Part shown: one piece after another, positions 7,837-17,159 of the stretch
How positions within the stretch are numbered: position 1 is the stretch's first letter
How the letters are laid out: each line of letters begins with the position of its first letter
Assembly (NCBI GenBank): GCA_937949615.1
Contig: CALEDQ010000015.1
Span: 1 to 28,064, forward strand
Source: an uncultured bacterium
Lineage (GTDB): Bacteria > Muiribacteriota > Ozemobacteria > Ozemobacterales > Ozemobacteraceae
Direction: 5' to 3'
DNA length: 28,064 nt
Notes under the pieces: generated by a model
Database searches by the model: none
What the model was told of the DNA's origin: nothing
The model's input: only the letters and a program-made list of their open reading frames with translations
Position numbers and translations under genes: made by a program

Positions 7837-10305
7837 TCAGTCGGCGTTGAACTCAAGAGCATCGAGATGGAAAAGCGCGAAAAGACTGTGAAAGTCATCA
7901 GTCCAGGCTTCTACCCCGGCCCTGGCCCGCAGTTTTTCCCATTTGAGACGATATGGCGCCTTTGCCGCCGGCAATTCGGTGCCCGGACGGGCCATAACCG
8001 CATAGATCGATGGCATGCGCATAAAGTTGGCTCCGGCTGTCGCGTCGAAGACATGATCGGAAACGCCAGTGCACTCGAGACCGCACTTCTTTGCGGTCAC
8101 CGCAATCAGCGAAGCCAGATCAAGGTAACGGTTCGAAAGATTGGCGACAATGATTCCGCCCGGAGCCAGTTTGCTGAGATAAATCTGTATTGCTTCCACC
8201 GTTAACAGATGCACCGGGATCGAATCGGAAGAAAATGCCGCGAGAATGATCATGTCAAAGGCGCCGTCAGGAAGTTGCTGCATTTTCAGCCGGCCGTCGC
8301 CGATAATTACATCGATTCTGGCAGGACTGTCGGCCAGAAAAGAGAACAAAGCCGGGTCGCGGGCAATCTGAGCGATTTCCGGGTCGATTTCGATAAAGGT
8401 GAATGAATTGCCGGGCCGCGCCCAGGCTGCCGCATTACCCGGGCCAAGGCCGAGCACACAGACTTTCAGGTTTTCTTTTTGTGCCACCGGCAGTGCGAAG
8501 ATATCGCCAACCGGCCCCTGGCGATGATAATAAGCCAGCGGCTCACGTTTCAGGGCCGGAATATAACTTTGTGCACCATGAATTGTGTCGCCGTGCACCA
8601 GTTGATGCAGCGCCCCCTTATGCGTTGCGATAACTTCCTTGGTGCCGAAAAAATTGCGCGAATGAAAAATTACCGGGTCTTTTTTACCTACCCACCCGAC
8701 AAAAAGCAGCAGCATTACCATCGCGAAGAAAAAAACCTTCTGAATTCTCACCTCGCGACTGACAATGAAATACGCGATACCGGAACTGAGAAAACAGAGC
8801 CAGAACTGAATTCCGACCTGATAATCGGCAACCAGCGCCATCATAGACTGCATAATACCGTCAGAACAGTCAATGGTCATGTAGAAAGCCAGCTTAAGCA
8901 ACCAGTTCTGCAGCGGAATTTCAAAAATCAGGTAGATCAGCGCCGCAAACGGCAGCGAAAATGCTGCCGCCGTGAGCAGAGAACGTCGGGCAGCGAAGCG
9001 GTTCCGCCCTGCTGCCTCGCCTGCAGCTTCACCGTCGACCTGTAGAACTGCTTCATCGTCATTTTCTTTTCCGGTTTTCTGAAGAAAATAAATGCCGGCA
9101 AGAATGGCAAGCGGGTATTCGGTTAGACTCGAAAACAGCAGCGGTGCCAGCAGTGAATTGAACATACCCCCGACCACGCCGCCAACCGAAAGCCACAGAT
9201 AAAAAGCGGTCAATTCAGAGGCTGACGGCCGGGTTTCAGAAAGATAGCGGTGGCAGAGCAGCGAAAAGCTGAACAATACGAACAGGTGCGCCGGCAGACC
9301 GATTTCCACCCCGAAGGTGCCGTCAAGAAAATAAAGCGGCAGAAAAACCAGGGCCCCTGCCGTGGCCGCACCTCTGATCAGACGCGTCGACAGGCTGAAC
9401 CATTCTGAAAAAGCAAGAATCCAGGTTATCAGATAAAGCATCAACGGGACTACCCAGAGAAGCGGCACTGGCGCCACATCACGCGTCAGAAACCCGGTAA
9501 CCGCAAGCAGCAGACTCGACGGCACCGCCGCCGCCGTTATCCAGCGCCAGACCCGTTCACGCCCTGTCGAAACAGCTGTGTCAGCCCTGTCGCAGACCTC
9601 GGATTTCTTTCCCTCAGAAGCCGCAAAAGCCTCAGAAGCAGCAGCATCACCATCACCATGATCCAGGGTTTCTCCTCCAGCTGCCGCAGCCGAAGATTCT
9701 TCTGTAATCACCTGTTTTTCTGAACGGCGCCGCAGCAGCATTGCGCAACCAGCCATCAGCACAACGAGAACATAGAAGCCATATTTCCAGAGCTCTGCCT
9801 GTTCCTGCAAACCGAGGCTCGGCTCGATCAATATCGGGTAGGCAAGCAGAGCCGCGAGACTGCCGCAATTGCTGGCAGCATAGAGAAAAAACGGGTTGGC
9901 GGCACGGGCATGATTCGACAGCGAAAACCACTTCTGCAGCATCGGCGAAGTGGCTGACAGAAAGAGAAACGGCAAACCGGCCGTCAACACAAGCTGCAGT
10001 AGCAGCCACAGCGCCGGCTCTTCCGGCACCGCGCCGCTGCCACGGTAGACAACCGGCAACGTCAAGGCCGCTCCCACGGCGAATGCGAGATGCAACAGCA
10101 TCTGACTGCCGGTTTTGAGCCTGGCGAAAGCGATGTGAGTGTAGGCGTAGCCGCCGAGCAGCAGCAGCTGAAAGAAAAACATGCAGGTGTTCCAGGCGGC
10201 GGGCGCCCCACCGACCAGCGGCAGAAAAATGCGCCCCACCATCGGCTGCACCATGAACAGCAGAAATGCCGAAAGAAAAATACTTAGTGTGTAAACAAAA
10301 ACCAT
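7837..10305 (-). CDS. Polytopic membrane protein fused to a spermidine-synthase-like domain
   Basis: The protein has 822 residues. Roughly the first 530 carry about 15 hydrophobic segments, interrupted near residues 195-250 by a polar Ala/Glu-rich loop (EESSAAAAGGETLDHGDGDA). The last 250 or so form a Rossmann methyltransferase-like domain of the spermidine synthase (SpeE) family. It has the nucleotide-binding CVLGLGPGNAAAWARPG, the acidic strand FTFIEIDPEIAQIAR and DVIIGDGRLKMQQL. The position that in true spermidine synthases reads like YDxIxxDxxD is here FDMIILAAFSSDSIPVHLL, so the catalytic aspartate of polyamine synthesis is absent. Proteins of this fused type are common and mostly uncharacterised. 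The domain may act on a membrane or exported substrate, but this is inference. It sits alone between the MFS gene and oraE. Confidence 0.75.
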   Translation of the reverse strand: MVFVYTLSIFLSAFLLFMVQPMVGRIFLPLVGGAPAAWNTCMFFFQLLLLGGYAYTHIAFARLKTGSQMLLHLAFAVGAALTLPVVYRGSGAVPEEPALWLLLQLVLTAGLPFLFLSATSPMLQKWFSLSNHARAANPFFLYAASNCGSLAALLAYPILIEPSLGLQEQAELWKYGFYVLVVLMAGCAMLLRRRSEKQVITEESSAAAAGGETLDHGDGDAAASEAFAASEGKKSEVCDRADTAVSTGRERVWRWITAAAVPSSLLLAVTGFLTRDVAPVPLLWVVPLMLYLITWILAFSEWFSLSTRLIRGAATAGALVFLPLYFLDGTFGVEIGLPAHLFVLFSFSLLCHRYLSETRPSASELTAFYLWLSVGGVVGGMFNSLLAPLLFSSLTEYPLAILAGIYFLQKTGKENDDEAVLQVDGEAAGEAAGRNRFAARRSLLTAAAFSLPFAALIYLIFEIPLQNWLLKLAFYMTIDCSDGIMQSMMALVADYQVGIQFWLCFLSSGIAYFIVSREVRIQKVFFFAMVMLLLFVGWVGKKDPVIFHSRNFFGTKEVIATHKGALHQLVHGDTIHGAQSYIPALKREPLAYYHRQGPVGDIFALPVAQKENLKVCVLGLGPGNAAAWARPGNSFTFIEIDPEIAQIARDPALFSFLADSPARIDVIIGDGRLKMQQLPDGAFDMIILAAFSSDSIPVHLLTVEAIQIYLSKLAPGGIIVANLSNRYLDLASLIAVTAKKCGLECTGVSDHVFDATAGANFMRMPSIYAVMARPGTELPAAKAPYRLKWEKLRARAGVEAWTDDFHSLFALFHLDALEFNAD

Positions 10306-10419
10306 ACTGAATCAGTCTGCCTGCGAAATATATGTCTTTGCCAGCAGAATTTTAAACCGGCCCGCATAATCAGGCAAACATTTTTTTGCCGGCCGCCGCG
10401 CGAAAACTGACAGCGACAA

Positions 10420-10448
10420 AAGAGGCCCCGGCAGAACCGGAGCCTCTT
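10420..10448 (-). terminator. Rho-independent terminator behind oraE
   Basis: Read on the - strand, the arms AAGAGGCTCCGG and CCGGGGCCTCTT form a 12-bp stem with one mismatch around a five-base loop, ending in TTTT. It starts 21 bases after the oraE stop, so it closes the oraSE transcript. Confidence 0.8.
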
Positions 10449-10469
10449 GATTATTACAGAGAACTTGAA

Positions 10470-12671
10470 TCAGACGCGCTTTTTGGCCTTGAGAATCTTG
10501 ACCATCGAGTTCACGACGTGAATGCCCTTGGTACCGCGGCCGAAGCCGTCGTCCATACCGCATTCTTTCGCGATGTCGCGGGTGACCTGGGTGCCGCCGC
10601 ACATGATCATGACTTTATCTCTGATGCCTTTTTCGCGGCAGAGTTCGTCGAGCTTGCGCATGTTCTTGCGGTGCACATCGTTATGGCTGATGATGGTGCT
10701 GATGAGAATCGCGTCAGCGCCGGTCTCGATCGCGGCGTCGACCATCTTGCCCACCGGCACCGAAGTGCCGAGGTAGTGGTATTTAACGCCGTATTTTTCG
10801 ATACCGCCGTGCTTGATGTCGAGAATTTCGCGCAGACCGACCGAATGTTCGTCTTCACCGACGGTGCCGGCGACGACCTTGAGGCCGATCTTCTTGATGC
10901 CGGCGCGAATTTCTTCTTCGCTCAGCATTTCTTCTTTCGGCGGAATCTTCAGGGTCGTGCGGTCGATGGCGAAGTCGACCTTGCCTTTGACTTCGACGAA
11001 GGTGCCTTCGCTCGGGTGCATGACCTGGGTATTGATGACTTCAGGGTCTTTCAGACCCATCTTTTTTGCGATTTCCATGGCGGCAACGCCGGCCACTTCA
11101 AGAGCTTCAGGCACAAACAGCTGAATCAGCACGGTGCCGTCGCCGGCCCATTCCGCTTCGGGCTTGATCATCTTGCCTTTGCGGTATTCAACGGTTTTCT
11201 GCAGGCGCAGATTGCAGTTGTCGGTCTGGTCGATTTCGTCGATATAGGCAATTTTGGTCGGGTCGCAGAGAGTGCAGCCCTTGATCGGGTCGCAGGGTTT
11301 CTTCAGACCGGCCGGCAGCTGGTTGTGGCCGAAAACGCTGCAGACGGGGGCCATGTAGTCAGCATCGCGCTCGACGATCGAGCCGGCGCCTACCCCACCC
11401 TTACCGTCGCGGGCTATACCGTCGCCGTTGCGATCGGGGTATTTGGCTGAATCGACGAAGAAGCCTTTTTCGACGGCGGCGAAGTAACCACCGGTTTCGG
11501 CCATTTCTTCAAGGAAGCAGATCGCGCGTTCTTTGATATCGCGAACCATTTCGCCGAGCGGACCGTCTCTGTCGAGCTTGACCAGCTGCTTGAAACCGTC
11601 GAGGGCGACAAGAGTCTGCTTGGCGGTTTCGATACCCCTGATGTTGTTGTAATGCCACGGCACGTTGCGGCCTTCATCGGGGGTGATGGTGCTCTGAATG
11701 TCGGCGCTGGTCAGCGCTGAAATCATGGTGTCGATGCAGTGAGTGCGGGTCGCTTCTTCGATGTCAGATTCGATGTAGCGGGTGTTCTGCTGGGCGCGGA
11801 ACTTGAATTCGCTGAAGATATCGCGCAGCGCGACGGCATACGGCAGGTCATACCAGATTTTCGGTGACGGCGGTGCACATGGCGGAACCGTTGACAGGCC
11901 GATCTGGCTTTTCGGCATGCCGACCTTGACCGAGAAGGCGCAGTTCAGACCGTGCTGCACGAGCAGTTCTGGCATGACCGACCAGCCTTCTTTGGCGGTG
12001 GCGTTGGCGTTATGGGCGCCATCGATCTGGAAAATACCGGCGTCGGCCATTACTTTTTTGGCGCTGGCGGCGTCGGTGAATGAGCGGTACATGTTGACGT
12101 TGCGATAAAGTACGTTGTACTGCGGATCCTGGTGGGCGCCGTTGATGCCTTCTTCAGCGAAGAGAACAGCAACTTCGGGGCCGGCAACGCCAGAAACATA
12201 AGAATGGAAATTGATCTTGCGGCCGACTTCATCTTCGATGAGGTCGCAGGCTTTGCGTGAGGCTCTGATCTGCTTGCGGGTTATCGGAACGCCGCCGACG
12301 CCTTCGGGGGTGCCTTCGAGCAGCCCGTCGATATGGCTCTGACCGGTGGTTCTGATGACCATGATATGGTCGGCACCATGCCAGGCGGCCATGCGCATGC
12401 GTCTGATGTCGTCTTCAAAACGCCCGGAAGCGATTTCGGTAGTGATAACCGGCATCGGCTGCGGGTCGATGTTGTTAAAATATTTGGCAGCAGGCAGCGG
12501 CACAGAATTGGCGAGCGGCTTGCTCATTTCTTTAAAATGAAATTTTTCGACCTTGTAGCCGCCTTCAACCTTTTCACGCCAGGTCCAGCCCTTGCGCCGG
12601 GGGTGGTAATTTTCGAGATCGTTGAGAATTTCTTCTACGTCGATTTTCTTTTTGATATCGAGTTTATTCAT
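10470..12671 (-). CDS. oraE: D-ornithine 4,5-aminomutase, large (E) subunit
   Basis: Adenosylcobalamin- and PLP-dependent enzyme that moves the terminal amino group of D-ornithine to give 2,4-diaminopentanoate, a step in anaerobic ornithine fermentation. At 733 residues it matches the family length. The N-terminal and central part is the TIM-barrel substrate domain (for example HGADHIMVIRTTGQSHIDGLLEG and the DPQYNVLYRNVNMYRSF segment). The C-terminal domain is the B12-binding Rossmann domain with DEHSVG (cobalt ligand H609). K620, 11 residues after that histidine, lies in DIKHGG, the position of the PLP lysine in characterised OraE. The late MIMCGGTQVTRDIA fits the corrinoid domain. It lies 27 bases after oraS with an AAGGAAAG ribosome-binding site. 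The usual partners (ornithine racemase, diaminopentanoate dehydrogenase, thiolase subunits) are not in this window. Confidence 0.95.
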   Translation of the reverse strand: MNKLDIKKKIDVEEILNDLENYHPRRKGWTWREKVEGGYKVEKFHFKEMSKPLANSVPLPAAKYFNNIDPQPMPVITTEIASGRFEDDIRRMRMAAWHGADHIMVIRTTGQSHIDGLLEGTPEGVGGVPITRKQIRASRKACDLIEDEVGRKINFHSYVSGVAGPEVAVLFAEEGINGAHQDPQYNVLYRNVNMYRSFTDAASAKKVMADAGIFQIDGAHNANATAKEGWSVMPELLVQHGLNCAFSVKVGMPKSQIGLSTVPPCAPPSPKIWYDLPYAVALRDIFSEFKFRAQQNTRYIESDIEEATRTHCIDTMISALTSADIQSTITPDEGRNVPWHYNNIRGIETAKQTLVALDGFKQLVKLDRDGPLGEMVRDIKERAICFLEEMAETGGYFAAVEKGFFVDSAKYPDRNGDGIARDGKGGVGAGSIVERDADYMAPVCSVFGHNQLPAGLKKPCDPIKGCTLCDPTKIAYIDEIDQTDNCNLRLQKTVEYRKGKMIKPEAEWAGDGTVLIQLFVPEALEVAGVAAMEIAKKMGLKDPEVINTQVMHPSEGTFVEVKGKVDFAIDRTTLKIPPKEEMLSEEEIRAGIKKIGLKVVAGTVGEDEHSVGLREILDIKHGGIEKYGVKYHYLGTSVPVGKMVDAAIETGADAILISTIISHNDVHRKNMRKLDELCREKGIRDKVMIMCGGTQVTRDIAKECGMDDGFGRGTKGIHVVNSMVKILKAKKRV

Positions 12672-12698
12672 GTTTTTTCTTTCCTTGTCTTTCAGTGG

Positions 12699-13049
12699 TT
12701 AAAACAGGCCCTGCAGCGCGTTTTTATCTTCGTTGATGCGCTTGGCAGCTTCACGCAGGTCGACACCGAGTTTCTGAGAGAGCTTGAGCACAACATGCCC
12801 GGCGCCTTTGCCAAGCAGTCCGGCTTCGTTGACGCGGCTGACGACGCCCTGAGAAGTGACGCTGTCGATGCCCATGCGCAGCAGAACCGAGCGTTCGATC
12901 GACATGGAAGTGTATTTGCGGCCATATTCAACCATTGGCTCTACCATCTGGTTGCAGAGTTCCCAGAAACGTTCCTTGAGCTGCTCATCGCTCATTTTTC
13001 TGAGCTGCTGGCGGCGTGCTTCAAATTTCTTGATTCTTTCTTCGCTCAT
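12699..13049 (-). CDS. oraS: D-ornithine 4,5-aminomutase, small (S) subunit
   Basis: A 116-residue partner of OraE; the S subunit of the Clostridium enzyme is of similar size. The sequence opens with a charged, probably coiled helix (EERIKKFEARRQQLRKMSDEQLKERFWELCNQ, shown here in part as key residues). It continues with RSVLLRMGIDSVTSQGVVSRVNEAGLLGKGAGHVVLKLS, a block I associate with this subunit family. It is immediately upstream of oraE on the same strand, as in known ornithine fermenters. The ATG follows AAAGGAAACAGGT, a good ribosome-binding site. A plausible promoter with 17-base spacing lies about 40 bases upstream. The assignment rests on both sequence and the adjacent oraE. Confidence 0.9.
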   Translation of the reverse strand: MSEERIKKFEARRQQLRKMSDEQLKERFWELCNQMVEPMVEYGRKYTSMSIERSVLLRMGIDSVTSQGVVSRVNEAGLLGKGAGHVVLKLSQKLGVDLREAAKRINEDKNALQGLF

Positions 13050-13089
13050 ACCTGTTTCCTTTCAGAAAATGCATAAAAAACTCCCCGAC

Positions 13090-13118
13090 ATGCTAGCCTG
13101 TAAACAGAAAATAATCAA
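13090..13118 (-). promoter_or_regulatory. Candidate promoter of oraS-oraE
   Basis: On the - strand TTGATT (13118-13113) and TAGCAT (13095-13090) are separated by exactly 17 bases, each matching four of six consensus positions. Transcription would start near 13083, about 34 bases before the oraS ATG. Confidence 0.45.
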
Positions 13119-13282
13119 CTGCTTTACAACCATTCTGAATCACTCAGAGGGAAAAGGCGTCTCGCTGCCTTGAGCTTTTTCAATGCCACCATCGCCAACA
13201 TGCCTGGCAGCTTATCGACTTGCATGGTATTTTATCCTGAGCAAACAGCGATTTTACAAAAACACTAAGGATACCTGCAGAT

Positions 13283-14254
13283 ATGTTTATTCTCGCCCTG
13301 ATTTTCAGCATGCTCGTCGGAGTCGCTCACGCCGACACATTTGCGCCCGGCAATCTGCCGGAAAATATCATTCTCTGGCCAGAAGGCGCAAAGGTGTTGT
13401 CATGCGCCGACCAACCGGCCGGGCAAAGCAAAACCATCGCCCAGAACCCGGAAAACGCCATAACCGTTCCGTCGATGCTTGTTTATCAACCGGCAGCCAA
13501 CACTTCACGGGCCGCAATCATCGTTTTTCCGGGTGGTGGCTATAAAGCGGTGGCAGTCGGCAAAGACAGCACGCTTGGCGAAAATGGCTCGGCGGTCGCC
13601 AGCTGGCTGAACGAATTCGGAATCACCTGCGTGCTGCTGAAATACCGCGTTCCCTTTTCGGGCTGTTACTGGGATGAAAAGGCGAAAAAGCACGTTACGC
13701 CACCCGTGCCGACAGCGCTGCAGGATGCCCAGAGAGCGATTTCCACGATCAGATTCAATGCAGAAAAATACAATCTCGACCCCGAAAAAATCGGCGTGAT
13801 GGGGTTTTCTGCAGGCGGAAACCTGGCAGTTCTCTGCAGCACCGCTTTTAAGAAGCGTTCCTACGAGCCCATCGACGCGATCGATGCGGTGAGCTGCCGG
13901 CCGGATTTTGCGATGCCGGTCTACCCGGGCCACATGACCATGGAACACAAAAACATGACGCCGAAAAAAGTTGCGGCCAATCTGCTCAATACGGATATTG
14001 TCATTTCCCCCGAAATTCCGCCGACGTTTTTAGTGCACGCCGAAGACGACGACGTCGACCCGGTGCATTATTCACTTGTTTATGAACGGGAGCTGAAAAA
14101 GGCCGGTATCAGGGTTAAGCTGAACCTTTACAAAACCGGCGGGCACGCTTTCGGCGTCAAAAAATCAGGCAAAGACACCGACCGCTGGACCGCAGATGCC
14201 ATTTCCTGGCTGCAGGAAATCAACGTTCTCCAGCAATCCGGCCGCCATCAATGA
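13283..14254 (+). CDS. Secreted alpha/beta hydrolase, acetyl esterase type
   Basis: A 323-residue serine hydrolase with an N-terminal signal peptide: a hydrophobic core (FILALIFSMLVGV) ends in AHA, a type I cleavage site before DTFAPG, so it should act outside the cytoplasmic membrane. The fold markers are VFPGGGYKAVA (oxyanion region), the nucleophile elbow MGFSAGGN (S176), an acid near D256 in AEDDDVDP, and H288 in GGHAFG. This pattern fits the esterase group often annotated as acetyl xylan esterase or BD-FAE-like, which deacylates sugars or glycans. The exact substrate is unknown. It is divergent from oraS and has a good AAGGAT site before the ATG. No carbohydrate enzymes neighbour it in this window. 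Confidence 0.8.
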   Translation: MFILALIFSMLVGVAHADTFAPGNLPENIILWPEGAKVLSCADQPAGQSKTIAQNPENAITVPSMLVYQPAANTSRAAIIVFPGGGYKAVAVGKDSTLGENGSAVASWLNEFGITCVLLKYRVPFSGCYWDEKAKKHVTPPVPTALQDAQRAISTIRFNAEKYNLDPEKIGVMGFSAGGNLAVLCSTAFKKRSYEPIDAIDAVSCRPDFAMPVYPGHMTMEHKNMTPKKVAANLLNTDIVISPEIPPTFLVHAEDDDVDPVHYSLVYERELKKAGIRVKLNLYKTGGHAFGVKKSGKDTDRWTADAISWLQEINVLQQSGRHQ

Positions 14255-14337
14255 ATTTCCGCTGAACTTTAATAAAAGCTCTGAAACCACAGTTTCGCAA
14301 AATGCAGTAAAACTTTGTAGCCGATTTGCATAACCGG

Positions 14338-14346
14338 TGTTACAAT
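14338..14346 (+). promoter_or_regulatory. Extended -10 promoter upstream of the four-PAS hybrid kinase
   Basis: TGTTACAAT matches an extended -10 (TGn plus TACAAT). No good -35 is visible, which is acceptable for extended -10 promoters. The kinase ATG is at 14431, leaving a leader of about 78 bases. Confidence 0.45.
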
Positions 14347-14430
14347 GCTCGTGAATGCGCGGCAGACAATATGGAGCTGCAAAACGCGCAAGGTCTTGAA
14401 TCGCATGGTTAGAACAGAAACAGAGAGGCC

Positions 14431-17076
14431 ATGGACATGAAGCTCTGCAATGAAGCAGTTTTGCGAGAGATTATCGAGCAGTCTCTTGCCGGCTATTGGG
14501 ATTGGGATATTCCTTCTGGTAAAGAATACCTCAGCCCTTCCTTCAAAAAAATGTTCGGTTATGAGGATCATGAAATCGAGAACCGGGCCGATGCCTGGCA
14601 GAAGCTGATCTTTGCCGAAGACCTGCCTGGCGTGCTGGAAACTTTCAAACGGCATGTCGAAAGCCGGGGCGCGGTTCCCTATCGCTCAGAAGTTCGCTAT
14701 CACCACAAAAACGGTTCGACGGTCTGGGTCGCCTGCACCGGCAGAATGATTGAATGGGATGCTGACGGCAACCCCCTGAGAATGGTCGGGTGTCACATTG
14801 ACATCACCAGACACAAGCAGATGGAAGAGGCATTGCAGGCCAGCGAACGCCGATTTTCAGGACTCATTAGAAACTCCTTTGACACGGTCGTCATTCTCGA
14901 TCGCGATGGCATTCAGCGCTACGTCAGCGATGCCGCCGAACGGGTGCATGGCTACTCGCCCGCCGAGCTGGTCGATATTCCGGTTATCGACGTGATGATC
15001 CACCCCGACGATCAGGAAAAGGTACGCGCCGCCTTTCTGCAGATTATCGAGACTGGTGCAGGCGGCACGCAGTATCGCCATCGGCGCAAGTCCGGCGGCT
15101 GGGTATACCTCGAAGCGCGCGGTACGAACCAGCTTGACAACCCAGATATCCTCGGGGTTGTGGTCAATGTGCGCGATATCACCGAACGCAGGCGTGCCGA
15201 GGAAGAGCTGCAGAAATCGCAGATGCTCTACCAGGAACTGGTTAAGACCTCGCAGGATCTCATCTGGCAGTGTGACGCCCGTGGCCGCTATACCTACCTC
15301 AATCCGGCCTGGGAAAAAGCTTTTGGTTATCAGATCGACGAAATGCTGGGAAGACCGTTTGCCGACTTCCAGTCACCGCAGCAGGCGCAGCGTGATCTCG
15401 AGTTATTCTGCCGCCTCCTTAAAGCCGATGGCTTTGTCAATGGTTACGAAACGGTTCACCTGCGCAAAGATGGCACCGAGCTGCATCTGGTGTTCAACGC
15501 CAAGGTTCTTTACGATGCAGACGGCCAGATAGCCGGCACGCGCGGCACGGCCTACGACATCACCGAAAGGAAGCGCGCCGAAGAGTCTCTGCGGCGCAAC
15601 GAGGCCAAGCTCCGGACCTTTGTGGCCAATCAGCCGGGCGTCGCTTTCATTCTCGATAAAAATGGCATTTTCACGCTTTCCGAGGGTCTTGGGCTGGTCA
15701 AGCTCGGGCTTAAACCAGGTCAGGTTATCGGTCAGTCGGTATTCGATGTTTACCTGGATAGCCCGGAGGTCTGTGAAAATATCAGACAGGCATTGTCAGG
15801 CATTGTCAGGCAGTTTCAGGTCACGCTCGGCAAGGTGGTTTTCGACGTGTGGGTCGGCCCGCTGATCAACGCCGACGGGGTGATCGACGGCGTCATCGGC
15901 ATTTCATCAGATATCACCGAACGGAAACATACCGAAGAGGCACTCGCGAACATTCAGAAACTCGAATCGCTGGGTATTCTCGCCGGTGGTATCGCCCATG
16001 ATTTCAACAATCTCATGGGCGGCATATTCGGCTATGTCGATCTGGCAAGCGAAGCCAGCTCCGAGCATCAGGTTCGCGAGCATCTTGACAAAGTCATACA
16101 GACGATTGACCGGGCACGCGCCCTGACTGCGCAGCTTCTGACCTTTTCCAAGGGTGGCTCACCGAAGCTTGAGATCGCGCCTCTGTTTCCGTTTGTTCAG
16201 CAGACGGCTCAGTTTGCGCTCAGCGGTTCGAACGTATCGTGCACTTTTACGGTGGCCGACAACCTGTGGCCGGCCAATTTCGATAAAAACCAGATCGGTC
16301 AGGTCGTCGACAACCTCATCATCAACGCTCAGCAGGCAATGCCGCTGGGCGGCACCATCGAACTGTCGGCCTGCAACGTTACCATTGCCAATGCTGAACA
16401 CCCGGTTCTGCAAGCGGGTGACTATGTAAGGCTGGCAGTGACCGACACCGGCATCGGCATTCCCAAAGAGCTCCAGAAAAGGATTTTCGACCCGTTTTTT
16501 ACCACGAAAGCCAGGGGGCATGGGCTCGGGCTGGCGACGAGTTATTCCATTATCAGACGGCATTCCGGCTCGATCGATGTCTATTCCGAACCAGGAAAGG
16601 GTTCCACCTTCAAGGTTTATCTGCCGGCAGTCAGCGCCGCCGCGGCTCTGGCGGCCGATGGCCAGAAACAGATGCATCGCGGCAGCGGCACTTTTCTGGT
16701 AATGGACGACGAGTCGATCATGCTTGAAGTCATCACCGCCATGCTGCAAAAGATTGGCTACACGGTTATCGGCACCACCACTGGCCAGGAAGCCGTAGCC
16801 TACATCGCCGCTGCCCTCAGCAGCAACAACCTGCCGGTCGGCATGCTGTTCGACCTTACAGTGCCGGGTGCAATGGGCGGCAAGGAAGCAATCGCCCAGA
16901 TCAGAGAAATGGGCGTGCACATTCCTGCTTTCGTCGCCAGCGGCTACGCCGATGACCCGATCATGAAAAACCCGGCCGACTACGGCTTCACAGCCAGCAT
17001 CAGCAAGCCGTTCCAACGCTCCGAACTGGCGGCTATACTCGAAAAAAAGATGCCAAAAACCCTGCCGGTAAAATAA
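14431..17076 (+). CDS. Hybrid histidine kinase: four PAS domains, kinase, receiver
   Basis: An 881-residue sensor kinase with no obvious transmembrane segment, so probably cytoplasmic. Domains in order: PAS 1 (about 9-125, GYWDWDIPSGKEYLSPSF), PAS 2 (about 136-250), PAS 3 (about 260-375), PAS 4 (about 385-495). Most end in the DITER linker typical of PAS-PAC units. The dimerisation helix holds GGIAHDFNN with phospho-acceptor H523. The ATP-binding domain shows DKNQIGQVVDNLIINAQQA (N box), DTGIGIP and GHGLGLATSYSI. The C-terminal receiver has D808 in LFDLTVPGAMGG and K859 in SKPF. No DNA-binding output is attached, so phosphate presumably passes on to a separate protein. The ligand is unknown. 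The kinase-receiver half closely resembles that of the convergent kinase at 17160-19208. Confidence 0.9.
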   Translation: MDMKLCNEAVLREIIEQSLAGYWDWDIPSGKEYLSPSFKKMFGYEDHEIENRADAWQKLIFAEDLPGVLETFKRHVESRGAVPYRSEVRYHHKNGSTVWVACTGRMIEWDADGNPLRMVGCHIDITRHKQMEEALQASERRFSGLIRNSFDTVVILDRDGIQRYVSDAAERVHGYSPAELVDIPVIDVMIHPDDQEKVRAAFLQIIETGAGGTQYRHRRKSGGWVYLEARGTNQLDNPDILGVVVNVRDITERRRAEEELQKSQMLYQELVKTSQDLIWQCDARGRYTYLNPAWEKAFGYQIDEMLGRPFADFQSPQQAQRDLELFCRLLKADGFVNGYETVHLRKDGTELHLVFNAKVLYDADGQIAGTRGTAYDITERKRAEESLRRNEAKLRTFVANQPGVAFILDKNGIFTLSEGLGLVKLGLKPGQVIGQSVFDVYLDSPEVCENIRQALSGIVRQFQVTLGKVVFDVWVGPLINADGVIDGVIGISSDITERKHTEEALANIQKLESLGILAGGIAHDFNNLMGGIFGYVDLASEASSEHQVREHLDKVIQTIDRARALTAQLLTFSKGGSPKLEIAPLFPFVQQTAQFALSGSNVSCTFTVADNLWPANFDKNQIGQVVDNLIINAQQAMPLGGTIELSACNVTIANAEHPVLQAGDYVRLAVTDTGIGIPKELQKRIFDPFFTTKARGHGLGLATSYSIIRRHSGSIDVYSEPGKGSTFKVYLPAVSAAAALAADGQKQMHRGSGTFLVMDDESIMLEVITAMLQKIGYTVIGTTTGQEAVAYIAAALSSNNLPVGMLFDLTVPGAMGGKEAIAQIREMGVHIPAFVASGYADDPIMKNPADYGFTASISKPFQRSELAAILEKKMPKTLPVK

Positions 17077-17159
17077 TACGCAGAAAAACTCACCGATAGT
17101 GCAAAGCCGCGCAAATCGCTGCCAGCCGGGAATATTTTCAACAGAACTATCTTTTGCTT

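Noticed and set aside
10386..11450. A 354-codon open frame on the + strand opposite oraE
   Set aside because: It lies entirely over oraE, its terminator and intergenic DNA. Its low-complexity Phe/Asp/Ala-rich product is typical of an antisense shadow.
13154..13171. A hairpin AAGGC...GCCTT followed by a T run between oraS and the esterase gene
   Set aside because: The stem is only five base pairs with an eight-base loop, and the genes are divergent, so there is no transcript to end on the + strand. An attenuator ahead of oraS is possible but unsupported.
15787..15813. Tandem copies of the 10-base unit CATTGTCAGG inside the four-PAS kinase gene
   Set aside because: Only two full units are present, the reading frame is intact and the encoded residues fit a PAS domain. 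It is too short to claim contingency control.
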